From the NCBI RefSeq assembly GCF_009708035.1, contig NZ_WMBQ01000003.1, positions 26,117 through 90,116 on the forward strand: a DNA stretch of 64,000 nt, read 5' to 3'. Each line of letters begins with the position of its first letter. Position 1 is the first letter of the stretch. Made by a program: the position numbers and the translations under genes. This DNA comes from Hyphomicrobium album (lineage in GTDB: Bacteria > Pseudomonadota > Alphaproteobacteria > Rhizobiales > Hyphomicrobiaceae). A model generated the notes under the pieces. It was given only the letters and a program-made list of their open reading frames with translations, was not told where the DNA came from and did not search any database. Below are positions 33,570 through 43,074 of this stretch, in pieces.

Positions 33570-35315
33570 ATGCAGTCGATCATTCGCGCCCTCGTGGCGT
33601 TGAGCGCCCTCGCATCCGCCGCTGTCGGCCAGACCATCTATCCGATCGATAGAGCGCAGATCCTCACCGGCGCGAGCTTCGACTTCAAGGTCGAGTTTCC
33701 CGGTGCAGTTGCTGCTTCGGACATCAAGGTGACCATCGACGGCGAAGACGCGGCCAAGGTGCTCGGCCGCGAGCCTTTGATCGCCGTCGACGAGGACGAC
33801 CTCGGTCACACCGCCTACTGGATCCGCGGTGTGCGGATGGCGAAACCCTGTACGGCGATCGTCGAGGCGACCGCAGGCGACAAGCGTGCCACCGTCACCT
33901 GGACTGTGTACGGGACGCCCGAAGGACGTCTCGCCAAGAACGTGATCTTGCTCATCGGCGACGGCATGTCGATGGCGCACCGCACCGCGGCGCGCATGCT
34001 ATCCAAGGGCATCGTCGAAGGCCGCTACGGCGGCGAGCTCGCCATGGATGACATGCCCCACATGGCGCTGGTGTCGACGTCGGGGACCGATTCCATCGTC
34101 ACCGACAGTGCCAATGCCATGACGGCCTACGCCACGGGCCACAAGACCTGCGTCAACGCCCTCGGAGTCTACTGTGCGCTGAACAGCAGCACGCTCGGGC
34201 ATCCCAACATCGAGACGATAGCCGAACTCGCCAAGCGACGGCTGGGGATCGCGGTCGGTGTCGTGACCGACACCGAAATCGAGGATGCGACGCCCGCCGG
34301 CATGGTTGCACACACGCGAAAACGCACTGACTACAACAACATTGTGCGCATGTTCTATTCGCTCCAGCCGGAAGTCATATTGGGCGGCGGCACGCCGAAC
34401 TTTCTTCCCAAGGGCGAAGCGCGTGCGAAGCGAGAGGACAACCAAAACTACATCGAGAAATTCGCGGAGGCGGGCTACACGTTCGTCGATACGGCAACGC
34501 AGCTCGCCGCGGCCGCCGCCAAGCCCGAGACAACGAAGCTGCTCGGCCTCTTCAACGACAAGAACATAGACGGCTCGCTCGACCGTAAGTTCCTCAAGAA
34601 GGGAACGGTCGCCAAGTTCCCTGACCAGCCCGATCTGACCGACGAGATGCGCGCCGCGCTTGCGGTTCTGTCGCGCTCGGACAAGGGTTTTCTGTTGATG
34701 GTCGAGGCCGGCCGCATCGACAAGTACAGCCATTCGCTCGACTGGGAACGCGCCGTCTACGACACCATCATGCTCGACAATACGGTGAAGCTCGCCAAGG
34801 ATTTTGCGGCCAAGAACAACGATACCCTGATCATCGTCGTGCCCGATCACGCGCATCCGGTGTCGATCATCGGCACCTATGACGATAGCAAGGGCGAGCA
34901 GTTGCGCGATCGCCTGCAAACCTACTCGGCAGCGCAATTTCCGAACTATCCGGCGCCTGATGCCGAAGGCTATCCGGCGACGGTCGAGGTCTCCCGGCGG
35001 CTGGCCATGGTATTTGCCGCCTATCCCGACTACTGCGATCCGGGAAAGCCATACCTCGCCGGCGAGAACCAGCCGACGGCGCCGACGGCTTCAGCAGAGG
35101 GTGACAAGCAGCCGGCAGTCGCCAACGAGGAATACTGCAAGCCAGGGGCGGCGCGAAAAATCGGCAATCTGCCATTTACGGCTCGCACCGGCGTGCACGC
35201 CGCCGACGATGTGGTGCTGACGGCTTCTGGCCCCGGGGCCGACGCGTTCCGCGGTCGCGTCGACAACACCTTCGTGTTCCGCGCCATGGCGCGGGCGCTC
35301 GGACTGGGCAGCTGA
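33570..35315 (+). CDS. Alkaline phosphatase, PhoA superfamily
   Basis: This 581-residue exported enzyme removes phosphate from organic esters in the periplasm. A short signal peptide (MQSIIRALVALSALASAAVG) is followed by a beta domain, then the catalytic domain: metal site ILLIGDGMSMAHRTAARML, nucleophile Ser in TDSANAMTAYATGHKT, EAGRIDKYSHSLDWERAVYD and VVPDHAHPVSI. The large C-terminal part includes an Ala/Thr/Pro stretch (QPTAPTASAEGDKQP) and GVHAADDVVLTASGPGAD, common in this family. It converges on the GntR gene, 11 bases apart. A possible PhoB box lies upstream. Confidence 0.92.
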   Translation: MQSIIRALVALSALASAAVGQTIYPIDRAQILTGASFDFKVEFPGAVAASDIKVTIDGEDAAKVLGREPLIAVDEDDLGHTAYWIRGVRMAKPCTAIVEATAGDKRATVTWTVYGTPEGRLAKNVILLIGDGMSMAHRTAARMLSKGIVEGRYGGELAMDDMPHMALVSTSGTDSIVTDSANAMTAYATGHKTCVNALGVYCALNSSTLGHPNIETIAELAKRRLGIAVGVVTDTEIEDATPAGMVAHTRKRTDYNNIVRMFYSLQPEVILGGGTPNFLPKGEARAKREDNQNYIEKFAEAGYTFVDTATQLAAAAAKPETTKLLGLFNDKNIDGSLDRKFLKKGTVAKFPDQPDLTDEMRAALAVLSRSDKGFLLMVEAGRIDKYSHSLDWERAVYDTIMLDNTVKLAKDFAAKNNDTLIIVVPDHAHPVSIIGTYDDSKGEQLRDRLQTYSAAQFPNYPAPDAEGYPATVEVSRRLAMVFAAYPDYCDPGKPYLAGENQPTAPTASAEGDKQPAVANEEYCKPGAARKIGNLPFTARTGVHAADDVVLTASGPGADAFRGRVDNTFVFRAMARALGLGS

Positions 35316-35326
35316 ACGCAACCCGG

Positions 35327-36049
35327 TCAGCTCATCTCGGCCAAGTAGTGGTCGTCGCTGAGGTGGCAGTGCGCCACGCGCCACTCGATCGGCCGGCCGT
35401 CAATCGCGTAGACGACGCTGTCGAGCGTCAATAGCGGCGTGCCTTCCGCCACTTTCAGGGCCTTGGCGATCCCGCCTTTGGCGGCGGTGGCGCCAACCTT
35501 CTCTTCTGCGCGTGCCAGAAGCACCCCGTAGCGATGGGCGAGAACGACGATGCTCAGGGTGACGTCCTCTTCCTGCGGCAAGCCAGGAAAGCGGGACTGC
35601 GGGACGGTCGCGTCCTCGACCATCAGCGGCGCATCATTGTGCGTGCGGACGCGATGGATGTGGAAGATCGGCTCGCCGGTGCGCAGCTGCAGCCGGCGGC
35701 TTTCGACATCGCTCGCCGCGGCCGCCGCGACGGAGCAGCTTTCGACCTCACCCGTAATCCGAATCCCGTTGGCATCGCGGATATTGCTGAAGCGGACCGC
35801 ATGCTCGTTGGAGGTCTGGTCGATGACGAAGGTGCCGCGTCCCTGGCGGCGGGAGATCAGCCGCTCGCTCTCCATCTCGTCGAGGGCCTTGCGTACGGTT
35901 CCGACGCTGATGCCGAGCTCACGGGATAGCTCGATCTCGTTGGGGATGGCCGCACCGGGCTTCCAGGCACCTGCCGCGATGCGCTGGATCAGCATGTCCT
36001 TCACCTGAAGGTAGAGGGGCCGTGTGGAGAAACGTCCTACAACCGTCAT
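35327..36049 (-). CDS. GntR-family regulator with UTRA domain (HutC subfamily)
   Basis: This 240-residue regulator has an N-terminal GntR winged helix (YLQVKDMLIQRIAAGAWKPG, then SVGTVRKALDEMESERLISRRQGRGTFV) and a C-terminal UTRA ligand-binding domain (GEPIFHIHRVRTHNDAPLMVEDATVPQ ... GTPLLTLDSVVYAIDGRPIEWR). The ligand is unknown. It faces bioB across 541 bases and converges on alkaline phosphatase. It is not obviously BioR, since the BioR site TTATMKATAA was not found here. Two palindromic half-site pairs at 36160-36172 and 36209-36219 may be its operators. Confidence 0.88.
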   Translation of the reverse strand: MTVVGRFSTRPLYLQVKDMLIQRIAAGAWKPGAAIPNEIELSRELGISVGTVRKALDEMESERLISRRQGRGTFVIDQTSNEHAVRFSNIRDANGIRITGEVESCSVAAAAASDVESRRLQLRTGEPIFHIHRVRTHNDAPLMVEDATVPQSRFPGLPQEEDVTLSIVVLAHRYGVLLARAEEKVGATAAKGGIAKALKVAEGTPLLTLDSVVYAIDGRPIEWRVAHCHLSDDHYLAEMS

Positions 36050-36159
36050 GGAAGCCCTCGTAGGTTGAAAACCTCACCTTCTGACCGAAAATACGGACAC
36101 GTAAGCCCTGGACTTGGCCGGCCGCGTGTCGAGATTTGCGAGTGCTAAAAATCAAAAGG

Positions 36160-36219
36160 TCTGCACTACAGAGGATGCACTCGCCACTTGCTACGATTGT
36201 GCCGAAAGTCTGCAGTAGA
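36160..36219. promoter_or_regulatory. Two related palindromes upstream of the GntR gene
   Basis: TCTG-N5-CAGA at 36160-36172 and TCT-N5-AGA at 36209-36219 share the core GTCTGCA(C/G)TA and lie 49 bases apart, 110-170 bases upstream of the GntR start. They are candidates for autoregulatory GntR sites. Confidence 0.35.
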
Positions 36220-36352
36220 GCATAATAATCTCAGTTAACTATAGCATAGATGGATGACGAGGCCTTCTGTTTGTCCACGTTTATTTCACGGCTTCACTTC
36301 ATAGTGCGGCATGCGGGCGCAAGATGCTCATGCCGTGCTGCCCGCGTTATTT

Positions 36353-36377
36353 CGTAACAAATGCGTAAATTGTTACG
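36353..36377. promoter_or_regulatory. Perfect inverted repeat upstream of bioB
   Basis: CGTAACAA (36353-36360) and TTGTTACG (36370-36377) flank a nine-base spacer, 214 bases before bioB. It looks like an operator for a dimeric regulator. It does not match the BioR box (TTATMKATAA) or the E. coli BirA operator. The remaining gap, 36050-36590, has no gene I can support. Confidence 0.5.
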
Positions 36378-36590
36378 GGATCCGATTGCCCTGACCAAGG
36401 AACGCGTCGCCCCCCTTCGCAAGCCCCTGGTCAGATAGCCCCGCCGGGTGATCCTCCCCTTCCTGGCGGGGCCACCTTCTCAACCACTTGTCGCTCCACG
36501 CCGATTGATCTTGCGGCGCCGGCCCGCCCCGGTGCAAACATCCCTCAGAAGCGGCGCGCACGGCCCGCCCAGCGAGGGAGCAATCTTCAC

Positions 36591-37628
36591 ATGTTGGAAC
36601 TGCGGACGTCTCCGTCGGGCGCCACGAGCCAATCGGCTGACCGTTCGGTGCGCCATGACTGGACCCGCGAAGAGGCCCAAGCCCTCTACGACGCGCCATT
36701 CAACGACCTGCTGTTCAAGGCGCAGACCATCCACCGGCGCTACTTCGACCCCAACTCCGTGCAGATGAGCCGCCTTCTGTCGATCAAGACCGGCGGGTGT
36801 GCAGAAGATTGCGGGTATTGCAGCCAGTCGGCACACCACGCATCGGGCCTCAAAGCCAGCAAGCTCATGGAGGTGGAGAAGGTGCTCGCCGAGGCCCGCA
36901 AGGCTAAGGAGCAGGGTGCGACCCGCTACTGCATGGGTGCCGCGTGGCGCTCGCCCAAGGACCGCGACATGGATGTGCTGGCCGCCATGGTCGAAGGCGT
37001 CAAGGCGATGGGCATGGAAACGTGCATGACCCTCGGCATGCTGTCCGACGACGACGTCGGTAAGCTGAAGCACGCCGGCCTCGACTACTACAACCATAAC
37101 CTCGATACGTCCGAGCGCTACTACAGCAAGGTGATCACCACCCGCACGTTCGCTGACCGCCTGCAGACGCTGGAGCGCGTGCGCGAAGCCGGCATCAAGG
37201 TCTGCTCGGGCGGCATCGTCGGCATGGGCGAGGAGCCCGAGGACCGCGTCGACATGTTGGTCACGCTGGCGAACCTCCCGCAGCACCCCGAGAGCGTGCC
37301 CATCAACATGCTGATCGCCATTCCGGGCACGCCTCTCGCCAATGTCGAGAAGATCGACGGCATCGCCTTCGTGCGTACCATCGCGCTTGCCCGCATTCTC
37401 ATGCCGCAATCCTTCGTGCGCCTCTCCGCCGGGCGTACGCAGATGAGCGACGAGACGCAGGCGTTGTGCTTCTTCGCTGGCGCCAACTCGATCTTCTGCG
37501 GCGATACGCTGCTCACCGCCGACAATCCCGGCGAGGACAGCGACGCCGTGCTTTTCGACAAGCTGGGCCTGAGGCCGCTCGAGCTCGAGACCGGCTCGTG
37601 CGAGCAGGATGATGTACAAGAGTCATGA
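36591..37628 (+). CDS. bioB: Biotin synthase BioB
   Basis: This 345-residue radical-SAM enzyme inserts sulphur into dethiobiotin, the last step of biotin synthesis. The radical-SAM cysteines are in [16 protein letters not shown] (CxxxCxxC, residues near 65-72). Other conserved blocks are [25 protein letters not shown] and [17 protein letters not shown] C-terminus. The first 20 residues are a variable extension. It overlaps bioF by 20 bases and opens the operon bioBFDAZ. A perfect palindrome lies upstream. Confidence 0.97.
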   Translation: MLELRTSPSGATSQSADRSVRHDWTREEAQALYDAPFNDLLFKAQTIHRRYFDPNSVQMSRLLSIKTGGCAEDCGYCSQSAHHASGLKASKLMEVEKVLAEARKAKEQGATRYCMGAAWRSPKDRDMDVLAAMVEGVKAMGMETCMTLGMLSDDDVGKLKHAGLDYYNHNLDTSERYYSKVITTRTFADRLQTLERVREAGIKVCSGGIVGMGEEPEDRVDMLVTLANLPQHPESVPINMLIAIPGTPLANVEKIDGIAFVRTIALARILMPQSFVRLSAGRTQMSDETQALCFFAGANSIFCGDTLLTADNPGEDSDAVLFDKLGLRPLELETGSCEQDDVQES

Positions 37629-38745
37629 GCGCGCGCTCGAAGCGCTGACGCGACGCGGACGCCGCCGGGCACTTGCCCCGATCGCCGGTGTCGACTTCAG
37701 CTCCAACGACTACTTGGCGCTCGCTTCCTCGTCCGAATTGAGGGATGCGGCACGTGCCGCCCTCGAGCGCGGCGTGCCGATCGGCTCGGGCGCGTCGCGG
37801 CTCTTGCGCGGCAACCATCGCGAGCACGAGGCGCTGGAATCCGAGGCGGCGGCGTTCTTCGGTGCCGAGAGTGCATTGTTCTTCGGCGGAGGCTTCATCG
37901 CCAACGTCGCGCTGTTTTCGACGCTGCCGCAGCGTGGCGATCTCGTCGTCCACGATGCGCTGATCCACGCGTCGGTTCACGACGGCATGCGCATGGGTAA
38001 GGCGGAGCGCGCCGAAGCGCGCCACAACGAGGCGCAGTCATTCGAGGACGTCATCAAGGATTGGCGGGTGGCGGGCGGCACCGGCACGCCGTGGATCGCG
38101 GTTGAAAGCCTCTACAGCATGGATGGCGACGTCGCGCCGCTCGACGACCTCGCGGCCATCGTCGAGCGGCATGGCGGCGTGCTGGTCATCGACGAGGCCC
38201 ACGCGACGGGTGCCCTTGGCCCGGCGGGCCGCGGGCTCGGCGCACACCTGGAAGGCCGTAGCAACGTCATCGCCTTGCACACGTGCGGCAAGGGCCTCGG
38301 CAGCATGGGCGCACTCCTCACGGGCCCGCAGGTGCTGTGCGACTACGTCGTGAACCGGTCGCGGCCGTTCATCTATGCGACGGCGCCGTCGCCGCTGATG
38401 GCAGCGATCGTACGCGCGGCACTCATCATCTGCCGCTTCGACGCGGCGCGGCGAGAGAAGCTCAGTGCGCTCGTCACCTTCGCCGGTGCGCGTCTGGCGG
38501 AGAGCTGCGGCGTGCAGGCGTCCGGCACGCATATACAGCCAGTGATTGTCGGCGCCGACGAGCGGGCGACCCGCCTCGCCGCCGCCATGCAGGGACGCGG
38601 ATTTGACATTCGTGCCGTGCGCCCCCCGACGGTGCCGGAAGGTACGGCGCGCCTGCGCCTGTCGCTGACGCTCAACGTCGACGAGGCGCAGGTCGCCGAG
38701 ATGGCGAAGACGCTCGCCGAGGAGCTGAAGAGGCTCGACGCATGA
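37609..38745 (+). CDS. bioF: 8-amino-7-oxononanoate synthase BioF
   Basis: This 378-residue PLP enzyme joins pimeloyl thioester and L-alanine to form KAPA. Visible are [31 protein letters not shown], the [15 protein letters not shown] block that holds PLP, and the Schiff-base Lys in [11 protein letters not shown] (family usually SKALG, so a small local change). The start is ATG 37609, immediately followed by a second ATG, inside the bioB 3' end with GAGCAGG as ribosome site. It overlaps bioD by 4 bases. Confidence 0.94.
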   Translation: MMYKSHERALEALTRRGRRRALAPIAGVDFSSNDYLALASSSELRDAARAALERGVPIGSGASRLLRGNHREHEALESEAAAFFGAESALFFGGGFIANVALFSTLPQRGDLVVHDALIHASVHDGMRMGKAERAEARHNEAQSFEDVIKDWRVAGGTGTPWIAVESLYSMDGDVAPLDDLAAIVERHGGVLVIDEAHATGALGPAGRGLGAHLEGRSNVIALHTCGKGLGSMGALLTGPQVLCDYVVNRSRPFIYATAPSPLMAAIVRAALIICRFDAARREKLSALVTFAGARLAESCGVQASGTHIQPVIVGADERATRLAAAMQGRGFDIRAVRPPTVPEGTARLRLSLTLNVDEAQVAEMAKTLAEELKRLDA

Positions 38746-39389
38746 GATCGGCAATCGTCGTCACCGGGACTGACACCGACGTTGGCAAGACGATCTTCGC
38801 GGCCGCCTTGGTCGGCGCGCTCGACGGCTACTACTGGAAGCCGGTTCAGGCCGGCCTCGACGGCGAGACCGACTCCGATCTCGTCCAGCGTTTATCCGGC
38901 TTGCCCGCAGGACGCATACTCCCCGAGGTATACCGCCTGACGACGGCTGCCTCGCCGCACCTTGCCGCCGAGCGCGACGGCATCGTCCTCGACATCGAGG
39001 GGCTTGCCGGGGCCCCGTTGAGCCACGAGCGTGCGGTTGTCATCGAAGGCGCCGGCGGTTTGCTGGTGCCGCTGACCCGGAGCTACCTGCAGATCGAGCT
39101 GTTCGCGCGCTGGCGCGCGCCAGTCGTGCTCGTGGCCGCGACGCGCCTGGGCACGATCAATCACACGCTCCTGTCGATCGAAGCGCTTCGGCGGCGCAGC
39201 GTTCCTCTGCTGGGCGTCGCGTTCGTCGGCGACGAGAACGCAGATTCGGAGGGCACGATTGCCGAGATGGGCGGCGTGCATCGCCTCGGGCGCCTGCCGA
39301 TCGTCGATCCGCTCGACAGCGAGACGTTGCGCTCCGCCTTCGCCGCCAACTTCTTTGTCGCCGACTTCCTCGCGCCGGTGACGGCATGA
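38742..39389 (+). CDS. bioD: Dethiobiotin synthetase BioD
   Basis: This 215-residue ATP-dependent enzyme closes the ureido ring from DAPA and CO2. It has the P-loop [36 protein letters not shown] and [12 protein letters not shown], all diagnostic of BioD. It overlaps bioF upstream and bioA downstream by 4 bases each, so translation of the operon is tightly coupled. Cytoplasmic. Confidence 0.95.
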   Translation: MRSAIVVTGTDTDVGKTIFAAALVGALDGYYWKPVQAGLDGETDSDLVQRLSGLPAGRILPEVYRLTTAASPHLAAERDGIVLDIEGLAGAPLSHERAVVIEGAGGLLVPLTRSYLQIELFARWRAPVVLVAATRLGTINHTLLSIEALRRRSVPLLGVAFVGDENADSEGTIAEMGGVHRLGRLPIVDPLDSETLRSAFAANFFVADFLAPVTA

Positions 39390-40663
39390 CGAGCGGCAAC
39401 GCCAGCCCGATCTGGCATCCCTTCACCCAGCATGCCTTGCAACCGGAGATGGTTCCGGTCAGCGGCGCGCGCGGCGCTTGGCTAAAGACGCGCGACGGCG
39501 GCCTGATCCTCGACGCCATATCGTCGTGGTGGGTGGTGACACACGGGCACTGTCATCCGCGTATCGTCGGGGCCATCGAGGAGCAGGCGCGGCGGCTCGA
39601 CCAGGTGATCTTCGCCGGCTTTACGCATGCCCCGGCGGAGATGCTGGCGCGCGGCCTCATCGAGATGGTGCCGGTGGGCCTTGCGCACGTGTTCTATTCC
39701 GACAGCGGATCGACCTCGGTGGAAGTGGCGTTGAAGATGGCGCTCGGCTACTTCCGCAACATTGGCGCTCCGCGCCAGCGCATCGTGGCGTTGGAGTACG
39801 GCTACCACGGCGACACCGTTGGCGGCATGTCGGTCGGAGCGCGCGGCGTGTTCAGCGCCACGTACGAGCCGCTGCTGTTCGACGTGGCTCGCATCCCATT
39901 CCCCGCTGAGGGCCGTGAGCAGGCAACGATCGACGCCTTCGACGCCGCCTGTGCCACCGAGCCGGTCGCTGCGCTGATCGTCGAACCGCTCATTCTCGGG
40001 GCCGGCGGCATGCGCATCTATAGTGAGCACGTGCTGCGCGAGCTGAAGCGGGTCGCGGAAGCGCATGGCGCCTTGTTCATCGCCGACGAAGTGATGACCG
40101 GCTGGGGGCGCACCGGCGAGCCGTTCGCGTGCGGCAAGGCCGGGGTCGCGCCCGACATCTTATGCACGGCGAAGGGGATCACCGGCGGGTCGCTCCCCTT
40201 GGCCGCGACCCTGTGCACCTCGCCGATCTTCGAGGCACACCACTCTACCGACCGGGCCAAGACATTTTTCCATTCGAGCTCCTACACGGCGAACCCCATC
40301 GCCTGCGCCGCTGCCGTGGCCAATCTCGACATCTGGCAAACCGAGCCTATGGGCGAGCGACTTGCGGCGCTCGCCGCCATGCAGACCGAGCGTCTGTCTG
40401 CGCTTGCGGGCGACGACCGTTTCGCCTGCGCGCGCCAGATCGGCACGATCACGGCGATCGATTTGCAGGTGCCGGATGCCGGCTACCTCGCCGGGGTCGG
40501 CCCGCGGCTCGCGCGCTTCTTCCTCGAGCGCGAGGTGCTGCTGCGGCCGCTCGGCAATACGATCTATGTGATGCCGCCTTACTGCGTCAGCTCGGCCGAC
40601 CTCGACCTCGTGTACGCCGCGATCGCAGACGCGCCGGATGCGTTGGCGGGCGGGTCGTCATGA
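39386..40663 (+). CDS. bioA: Adenosylmethionine-8-amino-7-oxononanoate aminotransferase BioA
   Basis: This 425-residue class III aminotransferase converts KAPA to DAPA using SAM as amino donor. Diagnostic stretches are [59 protein letters not shown], the PLP Asp in [14 protein letters not shown] and Lys in [16 protein letters not shown]. It overlaps bioD by 4 bases and bioZ by 4 bases. Confidence 0.96.
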   Translation: MTSGNASPIWHPFTQHALQPEMVPVSGARGAWLKTRDGGLILDAISSWWVVTHGHCHPRIVGAIEEQARRLDQVIFAGFTHAPAEMLARGLIEMVPVGLAHVFYSDSGSTSVEVALKMALGYFRNIGAPRQRIVALEYGYHGDTVGGMSVGARGVFSATYEPLLFDVARIPFPAEGREQATIDAFDAACATEPVAALIVEPLILGAGGMRIYSEHVLRELKRVAEAHGALFIADEVMTGWGRTGEPFACGKAGVAPDILCTAKGITGGSLPLAATLCTSPIFEAHHSTDRAKTFFHSSSYTANPIACAAAVANLDIWQTEPMGERLAALAAMQTERLSALAGDDRFACARQIGTITAIDLQVPDAGYLAGVGPRLARFFLEREVLLRPLGNTIYVMPPYCVSSADLDLVYAAIADAPDALAGGSS

Positions 40664-41643
40664 GCGCCGGCTCGACGATCGTCGGTTTCGGCCACTACGT
40701 GCCCGAGCGGCGCGTCGGCAACGCCGAGATCGAAGCCCGCCTCGGCCTCGAGCCTGGGTGGATCAAGCGGCGCACGGGCATCGAGGAGCGCCGCTATGCC
40801 GCCGACGGCGAGGCGCTGACCGACATGGCCGTCCCGGCGAGCGAGATGGCTCTGGTTCAGGCTGGCATCGACCGCAAGGACGTCGCGCTCACTCTGCTGG
40901 CGACCAGCACCCCCGATCAACTGCTTCCGCCATCCGCGCCGCTGCTGGCGCATCGGCTAGGTCTAAGCAACTCGGGCGGCATCGATATGGCCGGGGCCTG
41001 CGCCGGCTTCCTCTACGCCTTGACGCTGGCCGATGGGTTCGCACGAACCCACGATGCGCCCGTCCTGGTCGTGGCCGCCAACATCCTTTCGCGCCGCACC
41101 AATCCCAGCGAGCGGGCGAGCTGCATTCTCTTCGCCGACGCGGCCGGTGCGGTGATCGTTGCGCCGACCGCGACCCCAGGGACCGGAGTACTGGGTGCCA
41201 AGCTCGCGGCGGACGGCTCCGGCTACGGCCTCATCGGTATTCCGGCGGGCGGGAGCCGGCGCCCATTCGCGCCCGAGTTGCCGATCGAGGATACGTGGAT
41301 GACGATTCCCGACGGCCGGGCGGTGTTCGCGCGTGCCGTCGATATGATGGCGTCGGCCTCACGTCTGGCCCTCGACAAGGCCGGGATAGGCATGGCGGAC
41401 GTCGACTATTTCGTTCCGCACCAAGCCAATGGGCGGATGACCACCGCAGTCGCCCGCGAGCTGCGTGTGCCGGACGACAAGGTCGTCGCCTCGGTTGCCG
41501 AATACGGCAACAGCTCGGCGGCAACAATTCCTCTCACCCTCTCCGTGGCCGGCGGCAGCAACCGGTTTGCACGCGGCCAACGGATCTTGATGTGCGCCGC
41601 CGGAGCCGGGCTGACGGGCGGCGCCGTGGTGTATGGGCTTTGA
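40660..41643 (+). CDS. bioZ: BioZ, KAS III-like enzyme of biotin synthesis
   Basis: This 327-residue beta-ketoacyl-ACP synthase III relative is the last gene of bioBFDAZ. The triad is Cys in GIDMAGACAGFLYAL, His in FVPHQANGRM and Asn in EYGNSSAATIP. In Agrobacterium and Brucella, BioZ condenses glutaryl-CoA with malonyl-ACP to feed pimelate synthesis, replacing BioC/BioH. Position in the operon makes BioZ far more likely than FabH. The ATG at 40660 overlaps the bioA stop; a longer frame back to 40129 is a shadow of bioA. Confidence 0.93.
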   Translation: MSAGSTIVGFGHYVPERRVGNAEIEARLGLEPGWIKRRTGIEERRYAADGEALTDMAVPASEMALVQAGIDRKDVALTLLATSTPDQLLPPSAPLLAHRLGLSNSGGIDMAGACAGFLYALTLADGFARTHDAPVLVVAANILSRRTNPSERASCILFADAAGAVIVAPTATPGTGVLGAKLAADGSGYGLIGIPAGGSRRPFAPELPIEDTWMTIPDGRAVFARAVDMMASASRLALDKAGIGMADVDYFVPHQANGRMTTAVARELRVPDDKVVASVAEYGNSSAATIPLTLSVAGGSNRFARGQRILMCAAGAGLTGGAVVYGL

Positions 41644-41886
41644 TCCGAGCGGGTTCAGGTTCGGTTCATGCGGCCGGTGCTTGTGTGTGGCGGATGCGCC
41701 AGAGGCAGTCGGATTCCTGACGCACCGGCAGCGCAATCGAGACCGAACCCATGCCCAAGCCCCTATCACGCCGCAATTCGATGCAGGAACTCGCGACTGT
41801 CATGTCGCGTTGTTCGCTCCGCCAGGACGTGCAAACTCGCCCGTTTGGCGTCCTTTTATCTCGCTAGCGGTCAGGTGAAAAAAACC

Positions 41887-43074
41887 ATGCCGACGAGCGT
41901 CTCAAGCTCCGGTGCACAGCGCGATCTGCGAATCGATTTCTTTCGCGGCTTGGCCCTGCTTTTCATTTTTGTCGACCACGTTCCGGACAACGTGCTCGCC
42001 AAGTTCACGCTACGCAACTTCGGCTTCTCCGATGCAGCAGAGGTCTTCGTCCTGCTCGCCGGCTTTTCCGCCGTGCTCGCCTACTCGCGCGTATTCGAGG
42101 GACAGGGCTTCAAGGCGGGTTTGAACCGCGTCTTCGACCGCGTGCGTGACATATACATTTGGCACTTGGCGCTGATCGTCATCTGCAGTATCGGCCTGAC
42201 GTCCGCCGCGAGCTACTTCGGCAACTTCAGCTACGCCCAGAACATCGGCGTGCACGTTTTCTCGCTCGATCCGGCGCGCTCGACCGTGATGGCGGCGCTG
42301 CTCGTCAACCAGCCGAACTCGCTCAACATCCTGCCGCTCTACGTCGTGCTGATGATGGTCTGGGTGCCGTTCGTGCTGTGGCTCATCCAGCGCAATCCGT
42401 GGCAGGCGCTCGTCTTGTCTGTCGGCCTGTGGGCTGCCGCCAACCTCCTGTCGATGAACTTGCCGAGCCTCATCCATCCGAATGGGTGGGTGTTCAATCC
42501 ATTTGCTTGGCAGCTCTTGATCACCATCGGCGCGCTGACCGCGCACTTCAGCCGCCAGGGTCCGCTTCCCGTGTCGCGTCCGCTGATGTGGCTCGCGCTC
42601 GGCTACGTCGCGTTTGCCTTCCTCTTCGTCGCGCCGTGGACTCAGATCCCGGGCTTGGAGAAGGCGCGTCTGTTCTCGCCCGATATGCTCGGCAATGTCG
42701 ATAAAACGTATCTATCCGGCTGGCGTCTCCTTCACGTTGTCGCACTCGGATACCTGGCGCTGATCTTACTGTCGCCCCAAACCCAATGGCTTACTCGCGC
42801 TTGGGCCACGGGTATTGGGCGCTTGGGGCGGCACTCACTGGAAATCTTCAGCGTCGGGACTATTCTGTCCTTCGTTGGTTGGGTTGTCCTTGTTGAAGCC
42901 GGCTATGGACTCGCCTTACAGATCCTGGTCAACATCATCGGCATCGGGATTCTGTTGGGGATGGCATGGGCTCTTGCACAGCGCAACCGCGGCACGGATT
43001 GGGTTTTCGTACAGTCGGTTCAAAGGTTCTTCACGGAGCGGCGCGGCTCGGGTGTGCAAGCCTCGCCGGCCTAG
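41887..43074 (+). CDS. opgC: OpgC-family membrane acyltransferase
   Basis: This 395-residue integral membrane protein matches OpgC, which adds succinyl groups to osmoregulated periplasmic glucans. The start RDLRIDFFRGLALLFIFVDHVPDN is the family signature, with VLLAGFSAVLAYSR and about ten membrane helices after it. The ATG at 41887 (MPTSVSSSG) is preferred to frames back to 41668, which cover a region without coding character. Its 3' end overlaps the SGNH hydrolase gene by 109 bases. No opgG or opgH is in the window, so the glucan substrate is by family. Confidence 0.9.
   Translation: MPTSVSSSGAQRDLRIDFFRGLALLFIFVDHVPDNVLAKFTLRNFGFSDAAEVFVLLAGFSAVLAYSRVFEGQGFKAGLNRVFDRVRDIYIWHLALIVICSIGLTSAASYFGNFSYAQNIGVHVFSLDPARSTVMAALLVNQPNSLNILPLYVVLMMVWVPFVLWLIQRNPWQALVLSVGLWAAANLLSMNLPSLIHPNGWVFNPFAWQLLITIGALTAHFSRQGPLPVSRPLMWLALGYVAFAFLFVAPWTQIPGLEKARLFSPDMLGNVDKTYLSGWRLLHVVALGYLALILLSPQTQWLTRAWATGIGRLGRHSLEIFSVGTILSFVGWVVLVEAGYGLALQILVNIIGIGILLGMAWALAQRNRGTDWVFVQSVQRFFTERRGSGVQASPA

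Noticed and set aside
36050..36590. BioR box before bioB
   Set aside because: I searched for TTATMKATAA by eye and saw only poor resemblances such as around 36241; the adjacent GntR protein has a UTRA domain, so calling it BioR is not supported.
36480..37619. 379-codon minus-strand frame opposite bioB
   Set aside because: BioB on the plus strand is unmistakable; the opposite frame is His/Ala/Val-rich noise.
40129..41643. 504-codon version of bioZ
   Set aside because: The extra 177 codons run out of frame through bioA; the KAS III domain starts at 40660.
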